NCBI GenBank assembly: GCA_031254995.1 | Contig: JAIRTJ010000072.1 | Coordinates: forward strand, 1 to 9,664 | Reading direction: 5' to 3' | Origin: Eubacteriales Family XIII. Incertae Sedis bacterium | GTDB lineage: Bacteria > Bacillota > Clostridia > Peptostreptococcales > Anaerovoracaceae | DNA: 9,664 nt | Part shown: positions 1 to 6,164 of the stretch, in pieces | How positions within the stretch are numbered: position 1 is the stretch's first letter | How the letters are laid out: every line of letters starts with the position of its first letter | Made by a program: the position numbers and the translations under genes | The notes under the pieces: generated by a model | Database searches by the model: none | Seen by the model: only the letters and a program-made list of their open reading frames with translations | What the model was told of the DNA's origin: nothing

Positions 1-7
1 GAAGAAT

Positions 8-1261
8 ATGGACGAACGATCAACGCAATCCGAATCGAACGCAAATCGCGAGGACGCCTCAGCGTCGCAGGCCGGCGCTCAGCCTAACGCGAGCGGATCT
101 TCGGTCGGCGCGAATGTACCCCCGGGCATGGGAATTCCTCATCCGGGCGCCGATATGCCCCCCGGCGGTTTTCGCCCCCATCCCTACGGCGCATACGGAA
201 ATTATGGGCAAGGCTATCCGCCGGGCGCTTATCGCCCGATGCCGAAAAAGAAGATGAAGACTTGGAAAAAGGCATTGTTGATCGCCGCGATCGCCGCAGG
301 CTCGATCCTGATCGTCGCCGCCTTCATCGTCGAGGCGATCAACGAAAAGAAAGAGGAATTGAGCCTTCCGGGCAACGAGTATCTGGCTCGCATATCCGTC
401 GTCGGCGAGATCGGCGATTTCAACGATACCTACGCTTCGTCGTCGGAAAGCTATCACCACTCTTGGACGATGAGAGCCATCGACAGGATCATCGACGATG
501 AGAACAACAAGGGGTTGCTCATCTATGTGGATTCCCCCGGCGGAACGGTGTACGAGAGCGACGCGCTCTGCCTGAAGATCAAGGAATACAAGGAGAAGAC
601 GGAACGCCCCGTCTACGTCTACATGGGTTCTATCGCGGCCTCAGGAGGTTACTATATTTCCGCGCCGGCCGATAAGATCTACGCGAACCGCAATACGTGG
701 ACCGGTTCCATCGGCGTCATCATCGGGACGCTCTTTGACGTCTCGGGATTTCTCGAACGGTACGGGATCAAAGCCACCGACATCACATCCGGCGCGAACA
801 AGGGCATGGGCGGCTACTTCGAGCCGATGACGGATGAGCAAAGGGCTTTGTTTCAAAGCATGGTGGACGAGGCATACGGCCAATTCGTCGGCATCGTTGC
901 CGAGGGGAGAGGCCTCAGCGAAGCCGCGGTGCGCGAGATCGCGGATGGCAGAATCATGACGGCGAAGCAGGCTTTGGATGCCTCGTTGATCGACGAGATT
1001 GCCCTCGAGAGGGATGCGGTGGAATCCATCAAAGAGGACATGGGCTATCCTGATATAGATGTAGAGTACTTGGATTTCAAGGGACAGTCCTCGATCTTCG
1101 GCTCGTCCTTCGTCAAGGCATTTGCCGATTCCGCGAGGGTCGGAATGCTCGAAGACCCGACGCGAACGGACGGAGACATCGTACCCGGTGATATCTCCCG
1201 CGTGTTGGAACTCGCGCAGAGAGGCGACCGCGTTCCGATCAAATACATGTACCGAGGATAG
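8..1261 (+). CDS. sppA: Signal peptide peptidase SppA (S49 serine protease)
   Basis: Membrane-bound serine protease of family S49. Known members cleave remnant signal peptides in the membrane using a Ser/Lys dyad. Residues 1-78 form a low-complexity arm rich in Pro, Gly and Tyr, followed by a basic patch (KKKMKTWKK, 80-88) and one membrane segment (about 89-110), which predicts an N-in anchor with the protease outside. The S49 signature is clear: DSPGG (175-179), then AASGGYY with the probable nucleophile S212, TGSIGVI (232-238), and SGANKG with K265 as the probable general base, by alignment from memory with B. subtilis SppA. MTDEQRALFQ (274-283) is also typical. The last 65 residues extend past the core. 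The reading frame stays open to the window edge, so the start at the first ATG is probable but a start further upstream is not excluded. The protein is longer than the usual 300-340 residues because of the N-terminal arm. Confidence 0.93.
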   Translation: MDERSTQSESNANREDASASQAGAQPNASGSSVGANVPPGMGIPHPGADMPPGGFRPHPYGAYGNYGQGYPPGAYRPMPKKKMKTWKKALLIAAIAAGSILIVAAFIVEAINEKKEELSLPGNEYLARISVVGEIGDFNDTYASSSESYHHSWTMRAIDRIIDDENNKGLLIYVDSPGGTVYESDALCLKIKEYKEKTERPVYVYMGSIAASGGYYISAPADKIYANRNTWTGSIGVIIGTLFDVSGFLERYGIKATDITSGANKGMGGYFEPMTDEQRALFQSMVDEAYGQFVGIVAEGRGLSEAAVREIADGRIMTAKQALDASLIDEIALERDAVESIKEDMGYPDIDVEYLDFKGQSSIFGSSFVKAFADSARVGMLEDPTRTDGDIVPGDISRVLELAQRGDRVPIKYMYRG

Positions 1262-1343
1262 TACGGGCGCGCGGCGTTGCTCGAACGGCCTTCCGCCGCG
1301 AGGGAGGAAGACCGCGCGAGAACTTCCGACTTGACACATCGTC

Positions 1344-1370
1344 CGAAAATTTACGATTTTCGCGGTTTTT
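1344..1370 (+). terminator. Weak candidate terminator after sppA
   Basis: A 7-bp inverted repeat, CGAAAAT (1344-1350) and ATTTTCG (1356-1362), has a 5-nt loop and is followed by CGG and five T residues (1366-1370). The stem is AT-rich with only two G-C pairs, so termination would be inefficient. It sits between sppA and the rpmG promoter, where a terminator is expected. This rests on the fold only. Confidence 0.33.
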
Positions 1371-1371
1371 C

Positions 1372-1400
1372 TTGACACGCGATTGCGGATATGGTAATGT
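1372..1400 (+). promoter_or_regulatory. Promoter of the rpmG-secE-nusG cluster
   Basis: TTGACA (1372-1377), a 17-nt spacer and TAATGT (1395-1400) form a sigma-A-type promoter with a perfect -35 and a partial -10. The start of transcription would fall near 1407. A second TTGACA lies 41 bp upstream (1331-1336), but no good -10 is found at a proper distance from it. Confidence 0.6.
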
Positions 1401-1404
1401 AATT

Positions 1405-1444
1405 AGGCTATCTTAGAGTTCCGAAAAGGGTAAGGTAGCCTTTT
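1405..1444 (+). promoter_or_regulatory. Leader hairpin with short U tract before rpmG
   Basis: AGGCTATCTTA (1405-1415) pairs with TAAGGTAGCCT (1431-1441), giving 11 bp with one G-U pair and a 15-nt loop. It is followed by TTT and AAATT. The hairpin begins almost exactly at the predicted transcription start. It could be an early attenuator or a 5' stabilising stem. The short U tract makes strong termination doubtful. Confidence 0.45.
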
Positions 1445-1518
1445 AAATTGAGGCAAAATTGAAATTTCGCGGGGTTCGCGACAGCGGGCTCTGCTTTTGA
1501 GATGAAACGGAGGTCGCG

Positions 1519-1668
1519 ATGAGAACCAAGATCACATTGGCATGTACCGAGTGCAAACAGCGGAATTACGATACGATTAAGAATAAAAAGAACAATCCGG
1601 ATCGTTTGGAACTCATGAAATACTGTAAGTTTTGCAGAAAAGAGACCCTCCATAAGGAAACCAAGTGA
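1519..1668 (+). CDS. rpmG: 50S ribosomal protein L33
   Basis: This 49-residue protein of the large ribosomal subunit binds near the E site. It has the two zinc-ribbon cysteine pairs of the zinc-binding L33 type: C9-x2-C12 (CTEC) and C36-x2-C39 (CKFC), with the conserved MRTKITLAC start and the RNxxTIKNKKN stretch. The ATG at 1519 has GGAGG (1509-1513) at 5-nt spacing. It heads the cluster and is followed after 18 nt by secE, an order common in Firmicutes. Because all four cysteines are kept, this is the form that zinc-responsive systems can replace with a cysteine-free paralogue; no such paralogue or zinc operator is visible here. Confidence 0.97.
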   Translation: MRTKITLACTECKQRNYDTIKNKKNNPDRLELMKYCKFCRKETLHKETK

Positions 1669-1686
1669 GGGTGAAGAGGTAGGAAT

Positions 1687-2025
1687 ATGCCCGGTAAGGA
1701 TAAGGACAAAGGAAAAGGCAAGCAGACCAAAACGGGAAAGCCCGAAAGGAAATCCGCTTTGGAAAAAGCGACGGCCGCAGCCAAGGCCGCGGACAAAAAG
1801 CGCAAGCCCGCCGCTGCCGCTGATCGGAAACGCAGGGGCGGCTTCAAGGAGTATTTTAAAGGCGTAAAGATCGAGACGAAAAAGGTGGTCTGGCCGACGA
1901 GGCGGGAATTGATCTCCTATACAGTCGTCGTTCTGTTTACCTGTGCGTTTTTCGGTCTTATGATATGGGGTGTCGACAGCGCGTTTCTCGTCGCATTGCG
2001 CAAGTTGGTCGGCATAGATATGTAG
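1687..2025 (+). CDS. secE: Preprotein translocase subunit SecE
   Basis: Essential subunit of the SecYEG channel, which clamps SecY. Only the C-terminal part (about 50-112) is the SecE domain: the amphipathic KEYFKGVKIETKKVVWPTR segment (residues 55-73) with the hallmark VVWPTRREL, followed by a single membrane helix (about 77-97). The first 50 residues form a highly basic arm of Lys and Ala runs (KDKDKGKGKQTKTGKPERK), so the protein has 112 residues against about 60-70 for many Firmicutes. The arm is probably disordered and cytosolic. The start at 1687 lies 18 nt after rpmG, with GAGG (1676-1679) or the nearer AGGA as ribosome binding site. nusG follows after 9 nt, so the two are surely cotranscribed. 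Confidence 0.95.
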   Translation: MPGKDKDKGKGKQTKTGKPERKSALEKATAAAKAADKKRKPAAAADRKRRGGFKEYFKGVKIETKKVVWPTRRELISYTVVVLFTCAFFGLMIWGVDSAFLVALRKLVGIDM

Positions 2026-2034
2026 AGGACGGGC

Positions 2035-2661
2035 ATGACTGAAGAAAAACGAACGGACGCGACGGAGTCGGAGGAATTAAAATTCAAATCGGTTCTTGAG
2101 GAAGACGACGACGTCTATGACGACAGCGACGAAAATTCCGCAAGATGGTATGTTGTGCACACCTATTCAGGTCATGAGAACAAGGTGAAGGCCAACATCG
2201 AAAAGATCGTCGCAAACAGCAAGAACAGCAAGATGCAGGAGTTCATTCAGAAGATCACCGTGCCGACGCACGATGTGCCGGTGTTGAAGGACGGGCAGCA
2301 TAAAGTCAAGAATCGCAAGATGTTTCCCGGCTATGTGCTCGTCAAGATGATCGTCAACAATGAATCTTGGTATCTCGTTCGCAATACGCAGGGCGTGACG
2401 GGATTTGTCGGACACGGTTCCAATCCCATACCTCTTACGAAGGAAGAGGTGCGTCGCATGGGTATCGAGAAGGTCTATATCGAGCTCGATATCAATGTGG
2501 GAGACAGCATCAAAGTCATCAACGGACCCTTCGAGAGCTTCACCGGCGTCGTCGAGGAAGTCAATCCCGAGAAGGAAACGTTGAAGGCAAGAATTTCCAT
2601 GTTTGGGAGAGATACACCGGTGGAGCTCGTCTACGATCAGGTGGATAAGTTCTACAGGTAA
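2035..2661 (+). CDS. nusG: Transcription termination/antitermination factor NusG
   Basis: NusG binds RNA polymerase and modulates elongation, pausing and Rho action. An acidic extension (1-36, with EEDDDVYDDSDE) comes before the NGN domain (about 37-145): RWYVVHTYSGHENKVKANIE (37-56), then MFPGYVLVKM (96-105) and VRNTQGVTGFVG (115-126). The KOW domain (about 152-208) carries VGDSIKVINGPFESFTGVV (155-173). The length of 208 exceeds the usual 175-185 because of the acidic head. The ATG at 2035 has GAGGA (2025-2029), which overlaps the secE stop codon, so translation is probably coupled. A 145-nt gap with a hairpin follows before rplK. Confidence 0.97.
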   Translation: MTEEKRTDATESEELKFKSVLEEDDDVYDDSDENSARWYVVHTYSGHENKVKANIEKIVANSKNSKMQEFIQKITVPTHDVPVLKDGQHKVKNRKMFPGYVLVKMIVNNESWYLVRNTQGVTGFVGHGSNPIPLTKEEVRRMGIEKVYIELDINVGDSIKVINGPFESFTGVVEEVNPEKETLKARISMFGRDTPVELVYDQVDKFYR

Positions 2662-2689
2662 ACGATATACAGTTTCGCGCGAAATTTTC

Positions 2690-2718
2690 CGAATATCCGA
2701 TTTTCGCATCGTTATTCG
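2690..2718 (+). promoter_or_regulatory. Bipartite hairpin in the rplK leader
   Basis: CGAATA (2690-2695) pairs with TATTCG (2713-2718), and inside it CGAT (2698-2701) pairs with ATCG (2708-2711) around a 6-nt loop. The two helices are joined by an asymmetric internal loop (TC against T). The rest of the nusG-rplK gap holds a short palindrome TTTCGCGCGAAA (2673-2684) and a small GCGGC/GCCGC hairpin (2747-2760). L1 is known to repress rplK-rplA mRNA in many bacteria by binding two helices joined by an asymmetric loop. This may be such a site, but I cannot confirm the recognised bases. Confidence 0.3.
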
Positions 2719-2806
2719 AGGCGAGAATTCCGGGAGATCGTCGAGTGCGGCGAAGGCCGCGCGCGTACGTTCGGATGAGGCCGGGCGGGAAAGGAGGAGA
2801 GGATCT

Positions 2807-3232
2807 ATGGCAAAGAAAATAGAAGGATACATAAAGCTGCAGATACCCGCGGGCGGAGCGAATCCCGCGCCGCCGGTCGGTCCCGCGCTCGGACAAAAGG
2901 GCGTCAACATTATGGATTTCTGCAAACAATTCAACGCTAAGACGCAGGATCAGGCGGGTATGATCATTCCCGTGGTCATCACCGTATACGCGGATCGTTC
3001 GTTCAGCTTTATCACAAAGACGCCGCCTGCGGCCGTATTATTGAAAAAGGCCGCAAATCTCCAGAAAGCATCCGGAGAGCCAAACAGAAACAAGGTCGCA
3101 ACGGTCACTCGCGCGCAAGCGGAAGAGATCGCGAAGACCAAGATGGTCGATCTGAATGCCGCGAATCTCGACAGTGCCGTTTCGATGATCAAAGGTACTG
3201 CCAGAAGCATGGGGATCATAGTGGAAGATTGA
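2807..3232 (+). CDS. rplK: 50S ribosomal protein L11
   Basis: L11 forms the stalk base with 23S rRNA, where the GTPase factors and RelA act. The 141-residue length is exactly typical. The N-terminal domain shows the proline-rich KLQIPAGGANPAPPVGPALG (10-29) followed by GVNIMDFCKQFN (33-44). The C-terminal rRNA-binding domain shows TKTPPAAVLLKKA (71-83) and ends in the conserved GTARSMGI (130-137). The frame is open further upstream, but the start at 2807 is chosen because AAGGAGG (2791-2797) lies 9 nt before it and MAKKIEGYIKLQ is the family start. rplA follows after 96 nt, and the pair is normally one transcript. Confidence 0.98.
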   Translation: MAKKIEGYIKLQIPAGGANPAPPVGPALGQKGVNIMDFCKQFNAKTQDQAGMIIPVVITVYADRSFSFITKTPPAAVLLKKAANLQKASGEPNRNKVATVTRAQAEEIAKTKMVDLNAANLDSAVSMIKGTARSMGIIVED

Positions 3233-3328
3233 ATGTGGGAGGCTCTGCGGCGAGGTTCGCGAGCCGACGGAACCACGGTTGCGACGACGATGATATGATC
3301 GGATCCGCAACGGAAACGGAGTGCAATT
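3233..3328 (+). other. rplK-rplA intergenic spacer with a stem
   Basis: This 96-nt gap contains GTTGCG (3278-3283) and CGCAAC (3306-3311), a 6-bp stem around a 22-nt loop, just before the rplA ribosome binding site GGAG (3318-3321). I see no promoter and no U-tract terminator. It may affect rplA translation. Confidence 0.3.
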
Positions 3329-4033
3329 ATGCCAAAGAGAGGGAAAGGTTATAAGGAAGTCGCCAAGCTGGTCGACAAGGAAAAGCTCTATGAAACGAAC
3401 GAGGCGATCGACCTGGCGTTGAAGACCGCTCGTGCGAAATTCGACGAGACGGTCGAGGTTCACATCAGGCTCGGAGTCGACGGAAGACACGCCGATCAGC
3501 AGGTTCGAGGCGCCATCGTATTGCCAAACGGGACGGGTAAGTCCGTCAGGGTTCTCGTCTTTGCCAAAGGCCCTAAGGAAGCGGAAGCGAAGGAAGCCGG
3601 CGCGGACTATGTGGGCGCGGAGGATATGGCTCAGCGGATTCAAAGCGAGAATTGGTTTGATTTCGATGCGGTCATAGCGACGCCGGACATGATGGGCGTC
3701 GTCGGCAGACTCGGCAAGATATTGGGTCCTAAAGGACTCATGCCCAACCCAAAGTCGGGCACCGTCACGCCGGATGTCGCGAAAGCTCTTGCGGACATCA
3801 AAGCGGGTAAGGTCGAGTACAGGCTCGACAAGACGAATATCATCCATACGCCCATCGGCAAGGCGTCCTTCGGCACAGAGAAGTTGGCTGAAAATTTCAA
3901 TGCGTTGATCGACGCTATCGTAAAGGCGAAGCCGGCGGCGGCAAAGGGTCAATACCTTCGCAGCATCACCGTCGCTTCAACCATGGGCCCCGGCGTAAAG
4001 GTCAATCCGATGCGCGCGGGAACAGCGCATTAA
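3329..4033 (+). CDS. rplA: 50S ribosomal protein L1
   Basis: L1 forms the mobile stalk that guides E-site tRNA release, and it commonly represses its own operon. The 234-residue length is typical. Conserved stretches are MPKRGKGYKE (1-10), ETVEVHIRLGVDGRHADQQVRGAIVLP (about 40-66, which corresponds to the family's LGVDPRKADQxVRG), FAKG, GRLGKILGPKGLMPNPKSGTV (about 126-146, the hallmark L1 signature) and the C-terminal SITVASTMGPGVKV. The ATG at 3329 has GGAG at 7-nt spacing. The 248-nt gap downstream holds the rplJ leader. Confidence 0.98.
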   Translation: MPKRGKGYKEVAKLVDKEKLYETNEAIDLALKTARAKFDETVEVHIRLGVDGRHADQQVRGAIVLPNGTGKSVRVLVFAKGPKEAEAKEAGADYVGAEDMAQRIQSENWFDFDAVIATPDMMGVVGRLGKILGPKGLMPNPKSGTVTPDVAKALADIKAGKVEYRLDKTNIIHTPIGKASFGTEKLAENFNALIDAIVKAKPAAAKGQYLRSITVASTMGPGVKVNPMRAGTAH

Positions 4034-4089
4034 TCCGCGCGAGACAGGAGATTTCGAACGAGCGCGAAAGCGCGATGAGGAAATAAACA

Positions 4090-4257
4090 GTTGCTGAGGA
4101 TTTTTTGCGCGATCCGCGCAAAAAAGACGAGCAACAAGCCGTAGACAGCGGGAGCTTATAGAAGTATAGGCGTAACAATTCCATCCCGCCGAGGTGATTT
4201 CGGATAGCGAAACGCTATCGAATGGCCTTTTGTTTACGCGACAAATAGGCCGTTTTT
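4090..4257 (+). ncRNA. L10-type ribosomal leader of rplJ-rplL
   Basis: Structured 5' leader expected to bind L10-(L12)4 and regulate rplJ-rplL. An outer stem GTTGCT (4090-4095)/AGCAAC (4130-4135) encloses an internal loop GAGGA/GACG and a perfect 11-bp stem TTTTTTGCGCG (4101-4111)/CGCGCAAAAAA (4115-4125) with a 3-nt loop. The GA-containing internal loop recalls the kink-turn known in L10 leaders. Next is a stem GCGGGA (4148-4153)/TCCCGC (4184-4189), then a perfect 7-bp hairpin GATAGCG/CGCTATC (4203-4219), and last an attenuator-like terminator. This layout and its place between rplA and rplJ fit the L10 leader family as known from B. subtilis and relatives. The exact boundaries are estimates. 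Confidence 0.75.
4224..4257 (+). terminator. Attenuator-like terminator before rplJ
   Basis: GGCCTTTTGT (4224-4233) pairs with ACAAATAGGCC (4241-4251), 10 bp with one bulged T, and is followed by G and five T residues (4253-4257). It lies only 14 nt before the rplJ ribosome binding site (AAGGAG, 4271-4276), so a full stop here would silence rplJ-rplL. In B. subtilis, L10-dependent attenuation uses such a terminator. The competing antiterminator is not worked out here. Confidence 0.72.
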
Positions 4258-4281
4258 ATTCATGGCCGGAAAGGAGAGAGA

Positions 4282-4965
4282 ATGTCAGCAGAACACTTAC
4301 AGCAGAAGCAGGCGGTCATCGACGAGATTCGGGACAAGCTGAGCCGAGCCACATCCGCGGTCGTCATCGATTACAAGGGAATTACGGTCTCGGAAGCGGA
4401 CGCGATGCGAAAGAAGCTCCGCGAGGCCGAGGTCGATTACAAGGTCTACAAGAACACCTTGGTCAATCGAGCCGTCGAAGGAACGGATTACGCCGAGTTG
4501 AAGAACGTCCTATTCGGACCCAGCGCTTTCGCATTCAGCTACGAGGATGCCACGGTTCCCGCGCGGACGTTGAACGGCATAATGAAAGAGTACAAGAAGA
4601 TGGCTTTCAAGGCCGGCGTCGTCGAAGGCGTATTCTATGATGCCGCGGGCATACAGAGCGTTGCGGAAACGCCGTCGCGCGAAGAATTGCTCGCCAAATT
4701 CCTCGGCAGCATTCAGAGTCCGGTGAGCAAGTTCGTGAGAACTCTTGCAGCCATAGCCGAAGCGAAATCAGAGGGCGGAGAGCCTGCCCCGGTCGCCGAA
4801 GATGCAAAAGCCGAAGAGACGCTCGCGGAAGATTCGAAACCCGTCGAAGCGTCCGAGGCCGCGCCGGAGTCGGACGCGGCGGATGAGGCTCCTGCCGAAA
4901 CTCCTGCCGAAGAGGCTAAGGCGAACGAGTCCGAGAAGTCGCCGTCACAAGACGAGGCTCAATGA
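4282..4965 (+). CDS. rplJ: 50S ribosomal protein L10 with acidic C-terminal tail
   Basis: L10 anchors the L7/L12 dimers to the stalk base. Residues 1-160 are the normal protein: QKQAVIDEIRDKL (8-20), SAVVIDYKGITVSEADAMRKKLREA (25-49), YKVYKNTLVNRAV (53-65, the rRNA-binding core), then SPVSKFVRTLAAIAEAK (146-162), where the C-terminal L12-binding helix lies. A tail of about 65 residues, nearly all Ala, Glu, Pro, Asp and Lys (AEDAKAEETLAEDSKPVEAS and onward), brings the length to 227 against the usual 165-175. The tail has no stop, frameshift or domain and looks disordered. The ATG at 4282 has AAGGAG at 5 nt. rplL follows after 66 nt. Confidence 0.96.
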   Translation: MSAEHLQQKQAVIDEIRDKLSRATSAVVIDYKGITVSEADAMRKKLREAEVDYKVYKNTLVNRAVEGTDYAELKNVLFGPSAFAFSYEDATVPARTLNGIMKEYKKMAFKAGVVEGVFYDAAGIQSVAETPSREELLAKFLGSIQSPVSKFVRTLAAIAEAKSEGGEPAPVAEDAKAEETLAEDSKPVEASEAAPESDAADEAPAETPAEEAKANESEKSPSQDEAQ

Positions 4966-5031
4966 TGCGGGATGCACTGAAGAATATTCGTAAGAGAATA
5001 GAAACGAAATAATAAGAGAAAGGAATCAATC

Positions 5032-5400
5032 ATGGATAATGCGCAAATCATCGAAGCCATCAAGGGCATGACGGTATTGGAACTCAACGAGTTGGTCAAG
5101 GCTTGCGAAGAGGAATTCGGCGTTTCTGCGGCGGCAGCGGTTGCGGTGGCGGGACCTGCTGCGGGAGCCGCTTCTGCGGAAGAGGAACAGAGCGAATTCA
5201 ACGTCGAACTCACGGAGGTCGGTTCCGAGAAGATCAAGGTAATCAAGGTCGTCAGGGAATTGACGGGCTTAGGTCTTAAAGAAGCGAAGGAATTGGTCGA
5301 CGGCGCGCCTTCACTCGTCAAAGAGGGAATTGAAAAGGCCGAAGCCGAAGCGGTTCAAAAGCAATTGGAGGAAGTCGGAGCGAAAATCACGCTCAAATAG
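5032..5400 (+). CDS. rplL: 50S ribosomal protein L7/L12
   Basis: The stalk protein that recruits and activates translation GTPases. The 122 residues divide into the N-terminal dimerisation helices (1-32, IIEAIKGMTVLELNELVKACEEEFGV), an Ala/Gly-rich hinge (33-52, AAAAVAVAGPAAGAAS) and the globular C-terminal domain (53-122). That domain carries EFNVELTEVGSEKIKVIKVV (55-74) and the factor-binding stretch TGLGLKEAKELVDGAP (78-93), and ends in GAKITLK. The ATG at 5032 has AAGGA 7 nt before it. It is the last gene of the cluster: a strong hairpin follows at once, and rpoB, the usual next gene, is absent. Confidence 0.98.
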   Translation: MDNAQIIEAIKGMTVLELNELVKACEEEFGVSAAAAVAVAGPAAGAASAEEEQSEFNVELTEVGSEKIKVIKVVRELTGLGLKEAKELVDGAPSLVKEGIEKAEAEAVQKQLEEVGAKITLK

Positions 5401-5433
5401 TTCCTTCGATATCCCGGTTCGCACGGAAACAAT

Positions 5434-5477
5434 ATGCCGAACCAAGCGCGGCCGAGCCGCCTGCGGTTCGGCATTTT
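5434..5477 (+). terminator. Terminator of the ribosomal cluster, perhaps bidirectional
   Basis: A perfect 10-bp stem ATGCCGAACC (5434-5443)/GGTTCGGCAT (5465-5474) carries an inner 5-bp hairpin GCGGC/GCCGC (5448-5460) and runs into TTTTATAT. It is 33 nt after the rplL stop and 19 nt beyond the end of the converging ATPase gene. On the minus strand the stem is followed only by ATTGTTT, so action in that direction is less certain. Confidence 0.8.
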
Positions 5478-5495
5478 ATATGCGTGTTTTGCCTT

Positions 5496-6164
5496 TTACG
5501 CGCGCTCTCGCAACCGTCCGGATTGCATGACAAGCGTCCGATCGGCCAAGGATGTCGCGTCGAGGTCGTGGGTCACCATCAGAACACCTGTTCCTTCCTC
5601 CGCGACGGATCGGAAAAGGCTCAGGATTTCCGCCGCGGTTTCCTCGTCCAAATCGCCCGTCGGCTCGTCGGCGATCAGGAGATCGGGGGTCGAGAGCAGA
5701 GCTCGAGCGATCGATACGCGGCGAAGTTCGCCTCCCGACAGCCGTGCGGGCAGCTGATCCGCGAGATGTCGGATCCCGACCCTGTCCAACAGGGAGATGG
5801 CTTTCGCCTCAGGGTCTTCGGCACGCTTGAACAGGGCGCGCGGAAGGATTGTATTTTGCAACACCGTGAAATTTCGCAGTACGCCGCGTCCCTGCATGAT
5901 ATATCCCAGTCGCGTATTGCGCAGCAATGAGAGTTCGTCGTCCCCAAGCCTGTCGTAAGCGACGCCGTCAAAGGCGATCTTGCCCGAGTCCGGCGTAAGA
6001 AGCCCCGTCAACATGTTGAGCAAGGTTGTCTTTCCGCTGCCCGAGCGTCCGACGATGCAGATGAACTCGCCCTTGTCTATCGAGAGTGAGACCCCGTCGA
6101 CCGCGAAAAAAGGTCGATCTCCGCGTTTGTATTCCTTGCTGATCTCCAGGGCTTCGAGCATCAT
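5496..6164 (-). CDS. ABC transporter ATP-binding protein (LolD/MacB-like)
   Basis: ATPase subunit that should power the FtsX-like permease encoded just before it. All nucleotide-binding motifs are intact in 222 residues: Walker A GRSGSGKTT (39-47), Q-loop Q91, signature LSGGELRRV (142-150), Walker B LLIADEP (162-168), D-loop GDLDEE (170-175) and switch His199 in MVTHD (196-200). It has no membrane segment. Its ATG overlaps the permease stop codon by 4 bases (ATGA, 6161-6164), which implies translational coupling. The family works by mechanotransmission across the membrane rather than by classical import in the studied members (LolCDE, MacB, FtsEX). Homologous ABC parts occur next to FTR1/P19 iron genes, for example in Campylobacter. 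An iron-related role is an inference from the shared operator motif. Confidence 0.9.
   Translation of the reverse strand: MMLEALEISKEYKRGDRPFFAVDGVSLSIDKGEFICIVGRSGSGKTTLLNMLTGLLTPDSGKIAFDGVAYDRLGDDELSLLRNTRLGYIMQGRGVLRNFTVLQNTILPRALFKRAEDPEAKAISLLDRVGIRHLADQLPARLSGGELRRVSIARALLSTPDLLIADEPTGDLDEETAAEILSLFRSVAEEGTGVLMVTHDLDATSLADRTLVMQSGRLRERA

Noticed and set aside
1331..1336. Second TTGACA as a tandem promoter for rpmG
   Set aside because: No good -10 lies 16-18 nt downstream; only TACGAT at 15 nt, within a hairpin.
641..1378. 245-codon minus-strand frame antisense to sppA
   Set aside because: Shadow of the SppA frame in GC-rich DNA, with no domain or promoter.
2603..2806. Upstream in-frame extension of rplK into nusG
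   Set aside because: L11 has its conserved length and start at 2807 with AAGGAGG; the extension is noncoding leader.
3038..3952. Long open frame (304 codons) on the minus strand across rplK-rplA
   Set aside because: It is antisense to two certain ribosomal protein genes, has an Arg/Asp-rich shadow composition and no ribosome binding site or recognisable domain.
4101..4125. TTTTTTGCGCG/CGCGCAAAAAA as an intrinsic terminator
   Set aside because: The T run is on the 5' side and A residues follow the stem, the reverse of a terminator on either strand; it is better read as a leader stem.
4194..4640. Plus-strand frame of 148 codons starting in the rplJ leader
   Set aside because: It crosses the attenuator and overlaps rplJ out of frame; the product is Arg-rich nonsense, and rplJ has a clear ribosome binding site.
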